Source of the DNA: an uncultured Myxococcales bacterium
GTDB lineage: Bacteria > Myxococcota_A > Polyangia > Polyangiales > Polyangiaceae
Assembly (NCBI GenBank): GCA_937902985.1
Contig: CALFNG010000104.1
Location: 1 to 55,566 of the forward strand
Length of the DNA stretch: 55,566 nucleotides
Direction: 5' to 3'
Made by a program: the position numbers and the translations under genes
Notes under the pieces: model-generated
The model's input: only the letters and a program-made list of their open reading frames with translations
Databases searched by the model: none
What the model was told of the DNA's origin: nothing
In this document: positions 17,179 to 26,233 of the stretch, piece by piece
Position numbering within the stretch: the first letter of the stretch is position 1
How the letters are laid out: each line of letters starts with the position of its first letter

Positions 17179-17985
17179 TCACGAGCGACGGCTGATCGCC
17201 TGCCGGACCACAATGGCCAAGAATTTCGGATCGCGCAGGAGATAGCGGCGCCACAAGCGGCGCGGCTCTCGGGCAAGTCGGTAGAGCCACTCGAAGCCGA
17301 TCTGCGATACCCAGCGTGGCGCCCGCTTCACCTCGCCGGCGACGAAGTCGAGGCTCGCCCCTACGCCCACGATGACCGCCGGCGCCACGGCTTCGCGAAT
17401 GCGAAGCCCCCAGATCTCCTGTTTCGGTGCCCCGAGCGCGAGAAACAGGAGATCCGGCTTCGCGGCACGCACGGCCTCGATCGCGTCGCTGCTCTCGGCG
17501 GCGTCCTTCGACAGATCGATGTCCGGCGAGCTCACGCCGACGATCCGGACGGTCGGAAACTCCCGCTCGAGCACCTCTTTGGCTTTGGATGCGACTCCTT
17601 GGCGACCTCCGAGGAAATAGATGCCCCAGCCGCGCTCGGCCGCCCGGGCCACGAGCGGGCGGACGAGATCCGATCCCGACACCTTCTCCGGCAATGGAGA
17701 CCCGAGTGCCCGCGCGGCCCACATGACGGGCACGCCGTCGACGAGCGACAGGTCCGCCTCCGTGTAGGCTTCACGTAACGCGGGATTGTCGTCCACGAGG
17801 ACGACGTGGTCGACGTTGGGCGTGAAGACCAGACCGCCGCGACGTCTCGCCACGAGTTCCCCGATCGCGTCCACGGCTTCGTCGAGATTGAGGATGTCGA
17901 TGTCGAGGCGACCGATCCGAACGCGACTCCGCGGCGGAGCTGCGGGACAGGCCGAAGACACGCTACTTTGCGATACGTCGCGCAT
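17179..17985 (-). CDS. WecG/TagA/CpsF family glycosyltransferase
   Basis: 268 residues covering the whole family domain: IGRLDIDILNLDEAVDAI, VFTPNVDHVV, ADLSLVDGVPVMWAARALG (Asp of the family), YFLGGRQGVASKAKEVL, FLALGAPKQEIWGLRIRE and VGVGASLDFVAGEVKRAPRW. Members are cytoplasmic-face enzymes (GT26) that add ManNAc, ManNAcA, glucose or similar sugars to a polyprenyl-diphosphate-linked sugar. The start overlaps the GH44 stop by 23 nt, so the genes are coupled. The C-terminal Arg-rich amphipathic tail (EPRRLWRRYLLRDPKF) is the usual membrane-binding appendage. Confidence 0.93.
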   Translation of the reverse strand: MRDVSQSSVSSACPAAPPRSRVRIGRLDIDILNLDEAVDAIGELVARRRGGLVFTPNVDHVVLVDDNPALREAYTEADLSLVDGVPVMWAARALGSPLPEKVSGSDLVRPLVARAAERGWGIYFLGGRQGVASKAKEVLEREFPTVRIVGVSSPDIDLSKDAAESSDAIEAVRAAKPDLLFLALGAPKQEIWGLRIREAVAPAVIVGVGASLDFVAGEVKRAPRWVSQIGFEWLYRLAREPRRLWRRYLLRDPKFLAIVVRQAISRRS

Positions 17986-20122
17986 CGTCGAGCCTCAGGT
18001 CCATGACCGTGATCGAGTAGGGGGGAAGCGCACGAAGCAAGGACCCGCCGGTGCCCGCCGGACGGGGATCGGCGGCGAAGCCGGCGGAGCCGCCGGCATA
18101 CGAGTATGCGCTCCCGGTCGCGATCTTGCCGCAAGAGGTGACGTCCACCTGGGCGGTGAAGGCGGTCTCGGGCGACAGGTTCAGCGCGACCAGCACCATG
18201 TGCTCTCCCGACTCGTCGCGGGACGCGAAGAGCGACACGGTGTCGTTCGTTCCTTTGGTCGGTTGGGACCAATCGAGGAACCGACCGCCTTTCCCGTCGA
18301 AGTTGCGGTACGCGCGAAAGGCCCACAAGGCCGGCGAATTCTCGGGCGGATACGTCCAGTAGAACGCCCACGTGACTCCGAACTGACCGAAGCGCCCCAG
18401 GGCCTCGGCCACCGCGAGTCCGCCGCTGATGTGCTTCTCGCCACCGAAGTTCCACTCTCCGATCGACATGGCCCGTCCCGGGTAGTTCTGGTCGATCCAG
18501 TCCCGCATCCTCGGGAGGAGCTTGACGGGCTCTTTGATCCACGATTCGTCGACATACGAGTCGTCCCAGAGCATGCGCGTCTGCCGGAGCCGCAGCGCCG
18601 CGGTCTTGGGATCGGCTCGATCGCTGTACACGTCTTTTCCCTGCGGATAGGCGTGCAGGTCGAACACGTCCAGGAGGCGTGTACCCGTCTTGGCCTCCTG
18701 CTCCGCAAGAGCTTTGAGGTAATACGCCACGAGCGGAACGTCCCCGTGCGCACGGCGATCGGGGTGCAAGAACGTCGAGCCGGTGCTGTCCTTGGCCGAG
18801 TCCATGTAGCCCGTCCAACCCCATTCGGCAGGACCGGCGATGAGGGCGTCGGGATCGGCCGTGCGAATCGCCGTCGCGTAGTCGATGGTGAGTTTGACGA
18901 TTTCGTCGTAGGTGAGCGGATCGGGGTGAACGTCGCGATGTTTCAGGTTCCAGAGCGTCGGCTCGTTGTCGAGGATGTACATCTGCACGCTGCGCTTGCC
19001 GCTCTTCGCGTCTCCCTGGCGGATGGCCTCGACCCACCGCTTCACGAAGGCGGGATCCGTTTTCACGTAGGCGCGCGGCGGGGCACCGGGCGCAATCGGT
19101 TTGCCTGACTTGTCCTTGCCATTGCCCGCATCGGATCGCCACTGGGCGTCGGTCGCTGCTTGGGGGCCGAATACCGAAACCGGGAACGAGACCGAGTCCT
19201 TGTCCTTGGCGACCCACCCGATCATCGGCACGGTGATCGCGCTGGCCACTTCGTGTGCGGCGTCGCCCTTGAGATACTCGGCATACGACGGAGTCTCGAT
19301 GTTCTCGTAGAACCAGTCCTCGCCCGTGTTGTACACGCTGGCTTCCCAATTGTAAGTGGACATCGTGTTTCCCCCCCACCGACGAGCGGTCGACCCGAGG
19401 AGCCACTGTGCCGCTTGCCGTTCGGGCGGGTTCTGCGGGTAGTAGTTGATTCCGTACACCGTCGGGGCGATGGCAGTCGCCTTCGAGCCGCAGTCGACGA
19501 TGAGCTGAACCCGAGACAGCGCTCCGGGATCATAGGTCTTCGCCTGACGCGGTTCGGACGAGCCGTTCGTCAGCGCCACGTGGTCGATGTAAACCCAGTC
19601 GCTGCTCGTCAAGCGAAATACATGGAACGTGAAGCGCTCGAAGGGAAGCCCGTCGGGATCGAGCTCGGACATCGGAACGAAGACTTCGATCCATCCGTCG
19701 CCCACGTCCTTATGGTACTTCGGCGAGATATTGATCCGAGGGAACTTCACGCCGTCGGACTCGAGGCGAACCTGGAGGAAGTCCGCCTCGCCGGCGGGCG
19801 CCTTCACGCGGAAGACGACGCCGCCATAGTTGCCCGTGAGGCCGGTCTTCGCGAGCGTCCAGCCACCCCAGTTGTCGAAACGCACGCGCGCGGGCCCGCC
19901 TGTCGCGATCTCGCGCGCGGACCAACCCCAGTCCTGCCAACCGTTGGTGAGTCCGCCGTCGAACATGGCCTCCGCGATCGTCAGCGGCGCGTGCTCGCTC
20001 GGGCCGGTCGCAGCCGGCGCCGCCGAGGCCGCGGAAGCCCCCGGGGCCGTTCGCGAATCTCGCGCGCACCCGTGAGCGCTCAACACGGCGATCCCCGCGA
20101 ACACAAGCTCGAGTCTCTTCAT
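17963..20122 (-). CDS. Glycoside hydrolase family 44 lipoprotein (endoglucanase/xyloglucanase-like)
   Basis: 719 residues from ATG 20122, giving a lipoprotein signal (AVLSAHGC); the frame is open 33 bases further up. After an Ala-rich linker comes a jelly-roll carbohydrate-binding-like domain (about 50-190, FDNWGGWTLAKTG, YIDHVALTNG). The GH44 TIM barrel follows: YGINYYPQNP, RRWGGNTMSTYNWEAS, DNEPTLWNLKHRDVHP with Glu387 as predicted acid/base, FDLHAYPQG, and SIGEWNFGGEKH with Glu556 as predicted nucleophile, then a small C-terminal beta domain. Known members cleave beta-1,4 glucans, carboxymethyl cellulose and xyloglucan. The gene sits between co-polymerase and transferase genes, arguing for action on the exported polymer. 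Confidence 0.9.
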   Translation of the reverse strand: MKRLELVFAGIAVLSAHGCARDSRTAPGASAASAAPAATGPSEHAPLTIAEAMFDGGLTNGWQDWGWSAREIATGGPARVRFDNWGGWTLAKTGLTGNYGGVVFRVKAPAGEADFLQVRLESDGVKFPRINISPKYHKDVGDGWIEVFVPMSELDPDGLPFERFTFHVFRLTSSDWVYIDHVALTNGSSEPRQAKTYDPGALSRVQLIVDCGSKATAIAPTVYGINYYPQNPPERQAAQWLLGSTARRWGGNTMSTYNWEASVYNTGEDWFYENIETPSYAEYLKGDAAHEVASAITVPMIGWVAKDKDSVSFPVSVFGPQAATDAQWRSDAGNGKDKSGKPIAPGAPPRAYVKTDPAFVKRWVEAIRQGDAKSGKRSVQMYILDNEPTLWNLKHRDVHPDPLTYDEIVKLTIDYATAIRTADPDALIAGPAEWGWTGYMDSAKDSTGSTFLHPDRRAHGDVPLVAYYLKALAEQEAKTGTRLLDVFDLHAYPQGKDVYSDRADPKTAALRLRQTRMLWDDSYVDESWIKEPVKLLPRMRDWIDQNYPGRAMSIGEWNFGGEKHISGGLAVAEALGRFGQFGVTWAFYWTYPPENSPALWAFRAYRNFDGKGGRFLDWSQPTKGTNDTVSLFASRDESGEHMVLVALNLSPETAFTAQVDVTSCGKIATGSAYSYAGGSAGFAADPRPAGTGGSLLRALPPYSITVMDLRLDDARRIAK

Positions 20123-20181
20123 CTCGATCCGCACCGTCGGAGCGCCTCCGTACACCGCACGTTTTCAGGGATCCTGACCGT

Positions 20182-20712
20182 CTATTTCCCGTTCCTCTTG
20201 CGAGACGCGGGTTGCGGCGGCCGAACGACGATGGCCCCGATGACGCGATCGCGTCCGATCTCGGTGATGGTCTGCTCCGCCAACTTGATGTCGGTCGTAC
20301 CGAGACCGACGCAAAGCAGAACGGCATCCGCCGAGCGCGCCATGGGAACCGCCGTCGGGTTCTCGTAGATCGAGCGCAAGGCGATCGTCACGATCTGCCC
20401 GTCGCGGACCTGCGCCGCGACGTCTTCCTCGTGATGCTTCACCAACCGGAGGCTCATGTCGCGAAGATCGAAGACACACGACGGAGTGCCCCGGTAGGAC
20501 CAGGCGAGGTTGGCGATCAACTCGGCGATCCAGAGCGTGTCGATCGTGTTGTTGGCGCCCACGAGCGCGAGCGAACGCCACTCGCGTCGCTGGGTCGATA
20601 GCCACAGCTTCTGCAGGCGAACGTCGTCCCATACGCTGCTCCCGACCGGCGTGCCGACCGCGAGATTGGACGGTGCCGGATCCGATTCTCGGTTCATTGC
20701 GCTCTTCGCCAT
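20182..20712 (-). CDS. BY-kinase-like / CpsD-type protein without a P-loop (pseudokinase)
   Basis: 176 residues, starting 10 nt after the co-polymerase stop. The fold pattern is that of the Wzc/CpsD ATPase domain: SLALVGANNTIDTLWIAELIANLAW (beta1-loop-alpha1), CVFDLRDM (where Walker A' would be), ADAVLLCVGLGTTDIKLAEQTI and VIGAIVV. The loop VGANNTIDT has no GK[ST], and the C-terminus (PASRKRNGK) has no tyrosine cluster. It should therefore not bind ATP or autophosphorylate as classical BY-kinases do. It may be a structural partner of the co-polymerase. Family assignment is by pattern and needs a profile or structure comparison. Confidence 0.6.
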   Translation of the reverse strand: MAKSAMNRESDPAPSNLAVGTPVGSSVWDDVRLQKLWLSTQRREWRSLALVGANNTIDTLWIAELIANLAWSYRGTPSCVFDLRDMSLRLVKHHEEDVAAQVRDGQIVTIALRSIYENPTAVPMARSADAVLLCVGLGTTDIKLAEQTITEIGRDRVIGAIVVRPPQPASRKRNGK

Positions 20713-20722
20713 GACCTGGACT

Positions 20723-22252
20723 TCATGAGTGCCCGACCCGGCCGTCGATCACGCTCAAGACGTCGAGCTTCAGCTGTCGTCGCACCTGCCAGGTCTCGAG
20801 CAAGACTCCTCCCAAAAGGTCAGCGAAGGTCGAGCCCACCAGCGCGAGCAGCACCCCCGCGATGAGAGAGCCGGCGCCGACGATGAGTCCCATGGGCCTC
20901 TTCGTCCAGCGAGGCAGCTCGGGCGGCGTGATGACGCGGTAGCGATAGGCAACGGCACGGCGCGCGAGCTCGAGCTCGAGCTTGGCTCCGTCGACCCGGT
21001 TGGATGCCTCCTGATACTCTAGGACCACTGACTCGAGGTGCTGCCGCGCAGGCGCGAGCGCTGGACTTTTTTCCACCTCGTTCTCCGTCGCGAGCCTCGC
21101 CGCCGAGCCTGCAGGAGACGGCACGGGGAGCTGCGCCGGTGCGACGGCAGCGGGCGTGCCGCCTGAGGCCGGCGCGGCGGCCGGTGGAGCGGCTGGCGCT
21201 ACGATGACCGACATGAGCTTTCTCTCGTTCGCCTTGAGCTCGGCGAGCTGGGGCGACGGTTCACTCAAGCCCTCGAACGCTCGTTGCAGTCCGATGACGG
21301 TTGGATGCTGGGGCGTCAGCGTGAGCTGCGCCTGCCTGAGCTGATCCCGCACCGAATCGATCTGCCGTTGCCGGCCGTCTTCGAGCGATCGAATGCGCTG
21401 ACGGGTCTCCTCGAGCTCTCGGGCCACATCCGTGTCCGTGGAGGGGCCCGCAGCACCTCCGCCCGATCGCCTGGCAACGGGCGCACGCCGCTGCCCAGGC
21501 ATGCCCGAGCTCGTGTCGGGCTCGGCCGGGTCGGGCAACAAGCGCTCGCGTTGCGACACATACTCGGCGAGCGCCTCGTCCACCTTCGTGGCCTTGGCCT
21601 TGGCGTGCTGTTCGAGGACGCCGACCGCGTCCGAGATCATGGCGACTTCACTGTCGTAGCGCGCCTCGAGCAGGTTCTGCTCGAGCACCGCCGCGACGTC
21701 GAGCGTGGCCTTCGCGTCGAACCAATCGACGCTGATCGTGACCGAGTCGGCGTCCGCGATGACGGTGAGCTTCTTGTCGAGCGTGGCGAGGACCGCCGCC
21801 TTCTTGTCGTCTTCGCTGAGGGGCGTCCCGATGGTCGCGAAGATTTGATCTTTGAGACGCAGCGCGGGGGAGCGCTCTGCGAAGAATCGCCCGACGAGGT
21901 TCGTACGCTCGAGGAGATCGACCATGTTGTCGTGCTGGCGGATGACGTCGGCCACGTTCCGCATCGGGTAGTCTTCTTCTCGGGCCTGCCGAAGCGTGCC
22001 GACCTCGGGCAGGACCGACGTGCGCTGGGCAAAGAGCTTCACGGTCACGTTATAGACGCGCGGCATCGTAGCCGCGACGGTCAAGCCGAGACCTCCGACG
22101 ATGACGAAGATGCACAGAGCGAGAAACGGACGGCGCCGAGGCGCGCGTACGGCGAAGCCCAAGAGATCCTTAGCCGCCTGGAGATCGAATCCCCCGGCGC
22201 CGTCTTCACCCTCCGGCTCCACGTGCTCGCTCTCGTTCATCGCCGTCTGCAT
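20723..22252 (-). CDS. Polysaccharide co-polymerase / chain-length determinant (Wzz/GumC type)
   Basis: 509 residues from ATG 22252; ATG 22240 and an upstream GTG at 22318 are alternatives. TM1 near residue 45 (FLALCIFVIVGGLGLTVAA) is followed by the Wzz domain (VYNVTVKLFAQRT), long coiled-coil helices (VLEQHAKAKATKVDEALAEYVSQRERLL, LEETRQRIRSLEDGRQRQID), an Ala/Pro spacer, and TM2 near the C-terminus (GLIVGAGSLIAGVLLALVGS) preceded by the Pro-rich ITPPELPRWTKRP motif. It sets chain length in the periplasm. The cytoplasmic kinase domain is not fused; the next gene is a degenerate version. Confidence 0.88.
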   Translation of the reverse strand: MQTAMNESEHVEPEGEDGAGGFDLQAAKDLLGFAVRAPRRRPFLALCIFVIVGGLGLTVAATMPRVYNVTVKLFAQRTSVLPEVGTLRQAREEDYPMRNVADVIRQHDNMVDLLERTNLVGRFFAERSPALRLKDQIFATIGTPLSEDDKKAAVLATLDKKLTVIADADSVTISVDWFDAKATLDVAAVLEQNLLEARYDSEVAMISDAVGVLEQHAKAKATKVDEALAEYVSQRERLLPDPAEPDTSSGMPGQRRAPVARRSGGGAAGPSTDTDVARELEETRQRIRSLEDGRQRQIDSVRDQLRQAQLTLTPQHPTVIGLQRAFEGLSEPSPQLAELKANERKLMSVIVAPAAPPAAAPASGGTPAAVAPAQLPVPSPAGSAARLATENEVEKSPALAPARQHLESVVLEYQEASNRVDGAKLELELARRAVAYRYRVITPPELPRWTKRPMGLIVGAGSLIAGVLLALVGSTFADLLGGVLLETWQVRRQLKLDVLSVIDGRVGHS

Positions 22253-22415
22253 ACTCCCGCGTCGCGTGGGGTGGGTTGCGCTCTCGGGCCAACTCCTGGC
22301 ACGGACGTTCACGGTCACGGCAAGGAAAGTAGAGCTGAGAACCGAAGAAATCCTACTATGCCGTGGTCATCGCGTCACCGCCCCCGCAAGAAGAAGAGGG
22401 CGACGCCCCCCAAGC

Positions 22416-23780
22416 CTACAGTCGAAGCGCGCGCGTGGAGACCGCGACCGCTAAGTACCCGAAAATCGAAAAGAATCCGCCCAGCACTCCTTGGTTTTGC
22501 CACTGGGCGTTCTCGCCCAGGATAAAGACGAGGCTGTCCAAACGATCGCTACGGAATCGTGCTTCGGTGGTCCCCCGAACGACCTCCGCCGCCAGCGGAG
22601 CGTCGGTTGGAAATGTCTGTCCGCCTATCGCATCCGCGGTGATGGTCACCGTTTCGCTGAGCCTCTCGGTCAGGGCCAGCTGGCCCTGCAAGCTGTCGCT
22701 CACCAACCCTGTCCTGATGTCGAGCAACGGAGTGAAGAGGACATTCGCGGTAAAGGTCTGGCGCCCGCGCTGGCCAAAGACATGCAGCAGGCCGGCCTGG
22801 AGGCTCGGATAAGCGTGGTAGGAGTACGGCACGTCGTGGCTCGATTGGACCCGGGCGTACGAGGCCCCCGCGTCGACCGAGATTGTCGTCGATCGCGACA
22901 GGGCATCTCGGAGTCCCTCCGAAATGCGGGCAATGCCGTCGCGAGGCTCACACAATGCTGACGCAATGGGCGTGCCGTCATTCGTGTAGCACTGAGTCTG
23001 GCCGAACGACGTCATCTCGGCGTGGCCAAGCGTCACGGCGTGCAGACTTCGGCTCAACGCGTAGTCGAACGAGGCGTCTGCACGCGGTCCTTCGTTCGTC
23101 GGGAGAGCGAGCCTCGACGAGGCATCGAGTCCGCCCGTCGCCGCGTACGTCGCGCCGAGGGTGAACTGACTGCGGCGATCGAGCCTTTGTGCCAAGGTGA
23201 GCGATGTCAGCGTCGAGCCGAAATAGACGTTGATTGGGCGCGGGGCCAGCTGTGTGGTGGTCGCCGTCGTGCCGCCAACGGGGGCCGTAGTTCCCATGGC
23301 CGGGGCCATCTGGCCCGGTGCCATCTGGCCCGGCGTGGGGGTTGGAAGCGCCGCGCCCGGCGCGAACTGGTAGGCAGAATTGAACGTCCCGTAGGTCGCG
23401 CCCTCCGTCAGAAGGAGCGTCGTACTGCGCGAGTGCCACCCGACGAGCCCCATCAGGGACTGCAACACGAGTGGCTCGTTCTGCGCGTTGATTCCGTTCT
23501 CAGCGTCCTGAAGAGTCACAGTTGGGGCATAAGTCAGCGAGAGTTGCGTGGTCCGGCTGTACGCCCGCAAGGTTACCGAAGCCCGATCGTCAAAATCTAT
23601 GCCCGCCACAGGGGGAGGCGTCGGGACGGTCCCAGCAGGAACGATCGCGGTCTGACCGGTCGGAGTAACGACGGTCAGCGCCCCCGCGGTCGTCACGGTG
23701 TCGCGCACGCGCACGTCGATGCGTTCGGTGGCCTGCACCGTCCCGGCGTAGTCGGCGGCGAGGACGACAGGCGGCAACAT
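22416..23780 (-). CDS. Outer-membrane beta-barrel protein, candidate Wzp/EpsX-type exopolysaccharide channel
   Basis: 454 residues rich in alternating polar/hydrophobic strands (ASVTLRAYSRTTQLSLTYAP, SQFTLGATYAATGG, TISVDAGASYARVQ, TFTANVLFTPLLDIRTG, TVTITADAIGGQ) with Gly/Pro/Met loops (PGQMAPGQMAPAMG), as in large outer-membrane barrels. It follows the helix-less Wza gene directly. In Myxococcus xanthus such short Wza proteins are paired with barrel proteins of the Wzp group, so the same role is inferred. The N-terminus is odd: ATG 23780 leaves only the end of a signal peptide (LPPVVLAADYAG), while an in-frame GTG overlapping the previous stop is cut off by a TAA after eight codons. Confidence 0.65.
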   Translation of the reverse strand: MLPPVVLAADYAGTVQATERIDVRVRDTVTTAGALTVVTPTGQTAIVPAGTVPTPPPVAGIDFDDRASVTLRAYSRTTQLSLTYAPTVTLQDAENGINAQNEPLVLQSLMGLVGWHSRSTTLLLTEGATYGTFNSAYQFAPGAALPTPTPGQMAPGQMAPAMGTTAPVGGTTATTTQLAPRPINVYFGSTLTSLTLAQRLDRRSQFTLGATYAATGGLDASSRLALPTNEGPRADASFDYALSRSLHAVTLGHAEMTSFGQTQCYTNDGTPIASALCEPRDGIARISEGLRDALSRSTTISVDAGASYARVQSSHDVPYSYHAYPSLQAGLLHVFGQRGRQTFTANVLFTPLLDIRTGLVSDSLQGQLALTERLSETVTITADAIGGQTFPTDAPLAAEVVRGTTEARFRSDRLDSLVFILGENAQWQNQGVLGGFFSIFGYLAVAVSTRALRL

Positions 23781-23815
23781 GGACGTAGGAGATTACGAGC
23801 CGTAAAACGCTGATA

Positions 23816-24412
23816 TCACTCGATGACGATGACGTCGCCGCCGCGGATTGGGAATGCGGCAGCAAGACCGACATCTCGCGTCACCGCGTCCCAGGTGAAT
23901 CGAATGCGGGTCGCCTGGGGCAGGGAGCGCACGACGAAGATGCGATCGCGGGACGCGAACTCCGTAACGCCGCCGCCCAGCGCGATGGCCTCTGCGAGCG
24001 ACGTGTTTGGCTCGACGGGGAAGACGCCTGGGCGCGCGAACTCACCCAGCAGGGTGATCTTCGGGGGGAGCGTCTCGTCGATGTTGAGGGTGACGCTCGG
24101 AAGCACGAGAAACTCTTTGAGTCGACCCTCGATCTCGGTGCGCAGATCGCTCGGGCGTTTTCCTCCCGCGTTCACCTCGCCGATGATGGGCACTGCGACA
24201 CGCCCGTCGGAGCGGACACGAACTCGCGTGCTCATGTCTTCGTGACCAAGGACACGGACGCTGAGCGTGTCGCCCACGCTGACGAGGTACTCGTTTGCAG
24301 CCGCGATCGCTGCGGGCGAGAGCTGACTGTACCAGACGTAATTTCCCGGTCCGGCGCACGCGCCGCAGGCCGCTGCAATCGCTACACACACGAAGGAGTT
24401 TGCGCGCCACAT
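23816..24412 (-). CDS. Polysaccharide export lipoprotein (short Wza/OPX type)
   Basis: 198 residues from ATG 24412 with a lipoprotein signal (VCVAIAAACGAC). The Poly_export domain covers about 40-115 (EYLVSVGDTLSVRVLGHEDM, VAVPIIGEVNAGG), and one SLBB domain covers about 120-170 (KITLLGEFARPGVFPVEPN, LAEAIALGGGVTEF). It ends at GGDVIVIE with no room for the C-terminal amphipathic helix that forms the outer-membrane pore in E. coli Wza. This matches the roughly 190-220 residue OPX proteins of myxobacteria. It exports the polymer through the periplasm, probably handing over to the barrel encoded next. Confidence 0.9.
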   Translation of the reverse strand: MWRANSFVCVAIAAACGACAGPGNYVWYSQLSPAAIAAANEYLVSVGDTLSVRVLGHEDMSTRVRVRSDGRVAVPIIGEVNAGGKRPSDLRTEIEGRLKEFLVLPSVTLNIDETLPPKITLLGEFARPGVFPVEPNTSLAEAIALGGGVTEFASRDRIFVVRSLPQATRIRFTWDAVTRDVGLAAAFPIRGGDVIVIE

Positions 24413-24486
24413 GAACCAGGACACGTTTCTACTTCGTGAACCTGCCGCGATCAACAACCTAAGAACCTCGACCACGGACGGCAAGC

Positions 24487-25749
24487 TCATGTCTTGGCCC
24501 CATGCTGGGCCTCCCGCGCCGTGCGCACCCACTCGGGAGGGGCACCCGGCTCCGGGCCGGCCGATCCGTCGGCGGGTCTCGTTTGTCGCTTCGCGTTCCA
24601 CATGTGGCGAAGCGGCAAGGTGGCCTTCCAGGCCATGTAGAACGGCAGGTACCCGAGCGTCGCCACACCTCTCGCCCCCGTTCCCGAGACCTGCCACCCG
24701 CGAACGCCGTACGCGACCAGGAACACGCCGCTCACACCGAACAAAACCTGAGCGACGTTCGGGCGACCTGTGACGACGGCCAGCGCCGTTGATGCCGCTG
24801 CGCCCGCGACCGTCGCCGCGACGAGCGTCGACAGCGGCGGAACGAGCAGGTCCATCGCGAGATCGAAGAGCAACAGACTCCGCGTCGCGACTGCACGGCG
24901 AAGGAGGCGAAAACCGTGGTCTTTCACCAGCTGCCGCCGCCCGCGTTCCCAGCGCTCGCGCTGCGAACGCGACGCCTTCTCGGACGAAACCATCTCGCCA
25001 TAAACATGGGCCTCGCCCGCGTAGTGCACGCGATGCCCGCGCTCGCCGAGACGGATTCCGTACTCGACGTCTTCGACGACCGAGTAGGCATCGTGGGGCA
25101 CCTCCGCGAGCAGCGCCGTGGTGAAGCACATGCCGTTGCCCCGCAAACCGCAGGACACCCCGAGGTTCTCGCGGCCCGTGGAGCGCACGACGTGGAACAT
25201 GCCGAGCGCGATCGCCATCAACCGCGGTCGCCAACCGGAGTCGGGGTTCCGCACGGCGTAGTCGGCCTGCACCGCCCCGGCTCCCGCGGCGATGCGCGCG
25301 TCGAAGGCGCGGAGCAGGTTCGGCGAGACGATCGTGTCGGCGTCGACGACGACCACCGCGTCGGCCTTCCGTTCGGCCACGATGCGCTCGAACGCGTGCG
25401 CCAGGGCGAACCCCTTGCCTCGTCGTCCGGCGTCGACCCGCTCGAGCACCTTCGCCCCCGCGGCCGACGCGCGCGCCGCGGTGTCGTCGGTGCAGTTGTC
25501 GGCGACGACGATGACCTCGAACCGATCCAGCGGATAGTCGACGGCCAGCACGCTCTCGACGGTCGCCGCGATCCCCGCCGCCTCGTCGTGCGCGGGAACG
25601 ACGATCGCGAAGCGAGCGCCCGGCGCTCGGTAGGCGGGCGAGCCCGACCGGCTCGAGCGCACGGTGAGCACGAACAGGTAGCCGCTGGCTGCGACGACCG
25701 GAAGCGCTGCGAGGGCAGCGAGCGTGGCGAGTGTGGAGGCGATTTTCAC
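24487..25749 (-). CDS. Glycosyltransferase family 2, membrane-bound processive type
   Basis: 420 residues from GTG 25749. One N-terminal TM segment leads to a GT-A domain: FAIVVPAHDEAAGI, VIVVADNCTDDTA, VVVDADTIV (DxD), GLRGNGMCFT, DAYSVVEDVEYGIRLGERG (ED acid) and QRERWERGRRQL, the Q-x-x-R-W motif of processive or large GT2 enzymes. Two or three C-terminal TM segments follow. This is the layout of membrane GT2 enzymes such as hyaluronan/cellulose/chitin-type synthases and smaller relatives. It may add a beta-linked sugar to the repeat unit. The gene lies between the response regulator and wza. Confidence 0.92.
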   Translation of the reverse strand: MKIASTLATLAALAALPVVAASGYLFVLTVRSSRSGSPAYRAPGARFAIVVPAHDEAAGIAATVESVLAVDYPLDRFEVIVVADNCTDDTAARASAAGAKVLERVDAGRRGKGFALAHAFERIVAERKADAVVVVDADTIVSPNLLRAFDARIAAGAGAVQADYAVRNPDSGWRPRLMAIALGMFHVVRSTGRENLGVSCGLRGNGMCFTTALLAEVPHDAYSVVEDVEYGIRLGERGHRVHYAGEAHVYGEMVSSEKASRSQRERWERGRRQLVKDHGFRLLRRAVATRSLLLFDLAMDLLVPPLSTLVAATVAGAAASTALAVVTGRPNVAQVLFGVSGVFLVAYGVRGWQVSGTGARGVATLGYLPFYMAWKATLPLRHMWNAKRQTRPADGSAGPEPGAPPEWVRTAREAQHGAKT

Positions 25750-25779
25750 GATGACCTCCGTTCCGTCGAACCGTCTTGG

Positions 25780-26211
25780 TCAGGGCATGTCGCTGCGCCG
25801 GAGGCGGCGCACGCTCGGCCGACTCGCGTGCGGCCCGTCGAGCAAGGTGATGACGTACTTGAGCAGCTTCTCGCGGGAGAACGGCTTCTTCAAGAACGCG
25901 TTCGCGCCGACGTATTCGGCGTGCGCCATGTCTTCGGGCGAACTGTGATCGCTCATCACCAGCACGGGGACGAAGCGCAGTCGGGCGTCACCCCGGATGT
26001 ACTCGCAGAGCTCGAACCCCGACTCGCGCGGCAACGTGAGATCCGTGCAGACCAGGCTTGGCACCTTGGCCGAGAGGAGCGACACGGCGCCGTGGTAGTC
26101 CGCCGTTGCCTCGACCTTGAAATCCTGCCCGACGAGGATGCGGCGGACCGTCTCGCGCTCGGGTGGGTGGTCCTCGACCAGGAGAATCGTCCGCTTGCCG
26201 TCGAAGTCCAT
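25780..26211 (-). CDS. Single-domain response regulator (CheY-like receiver)
   Basis: 143 residues with a full receiver domain: acidic pair E13/D14 (LLVEDHPPE), phospho-acceptor Asp57 (CTDLTLP), Ser87 (VLVMSDHS) and Lys109 (FLKKPF). There is no output domain; the tail GPHASRPSVRRLRRSDMP is short and basic. It is placed between the initiating sugar transferase and GT2 genes, 22 nt after the former. It probably links an unlinked histidine kinase to polysaccharide output by protein-protein contact, which is inference. Confidence 0.93.
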   Translation of the reverse strand: MDFDGKRTILLVEDHPPERETVRRILVGQDFKVEATADYHGAVSLLSAKVPSLVCTDLTLPRESGFELCEYIRGDARLRFVPVLVMSDHSSPEDMAHAEYVGANAFLKKPFSREKLLKYVITLLDGPHASRPSVRRLRRSDMP

Positions 26212-26233
26212 GTTTCCTTGCGACTAGCGCAAC

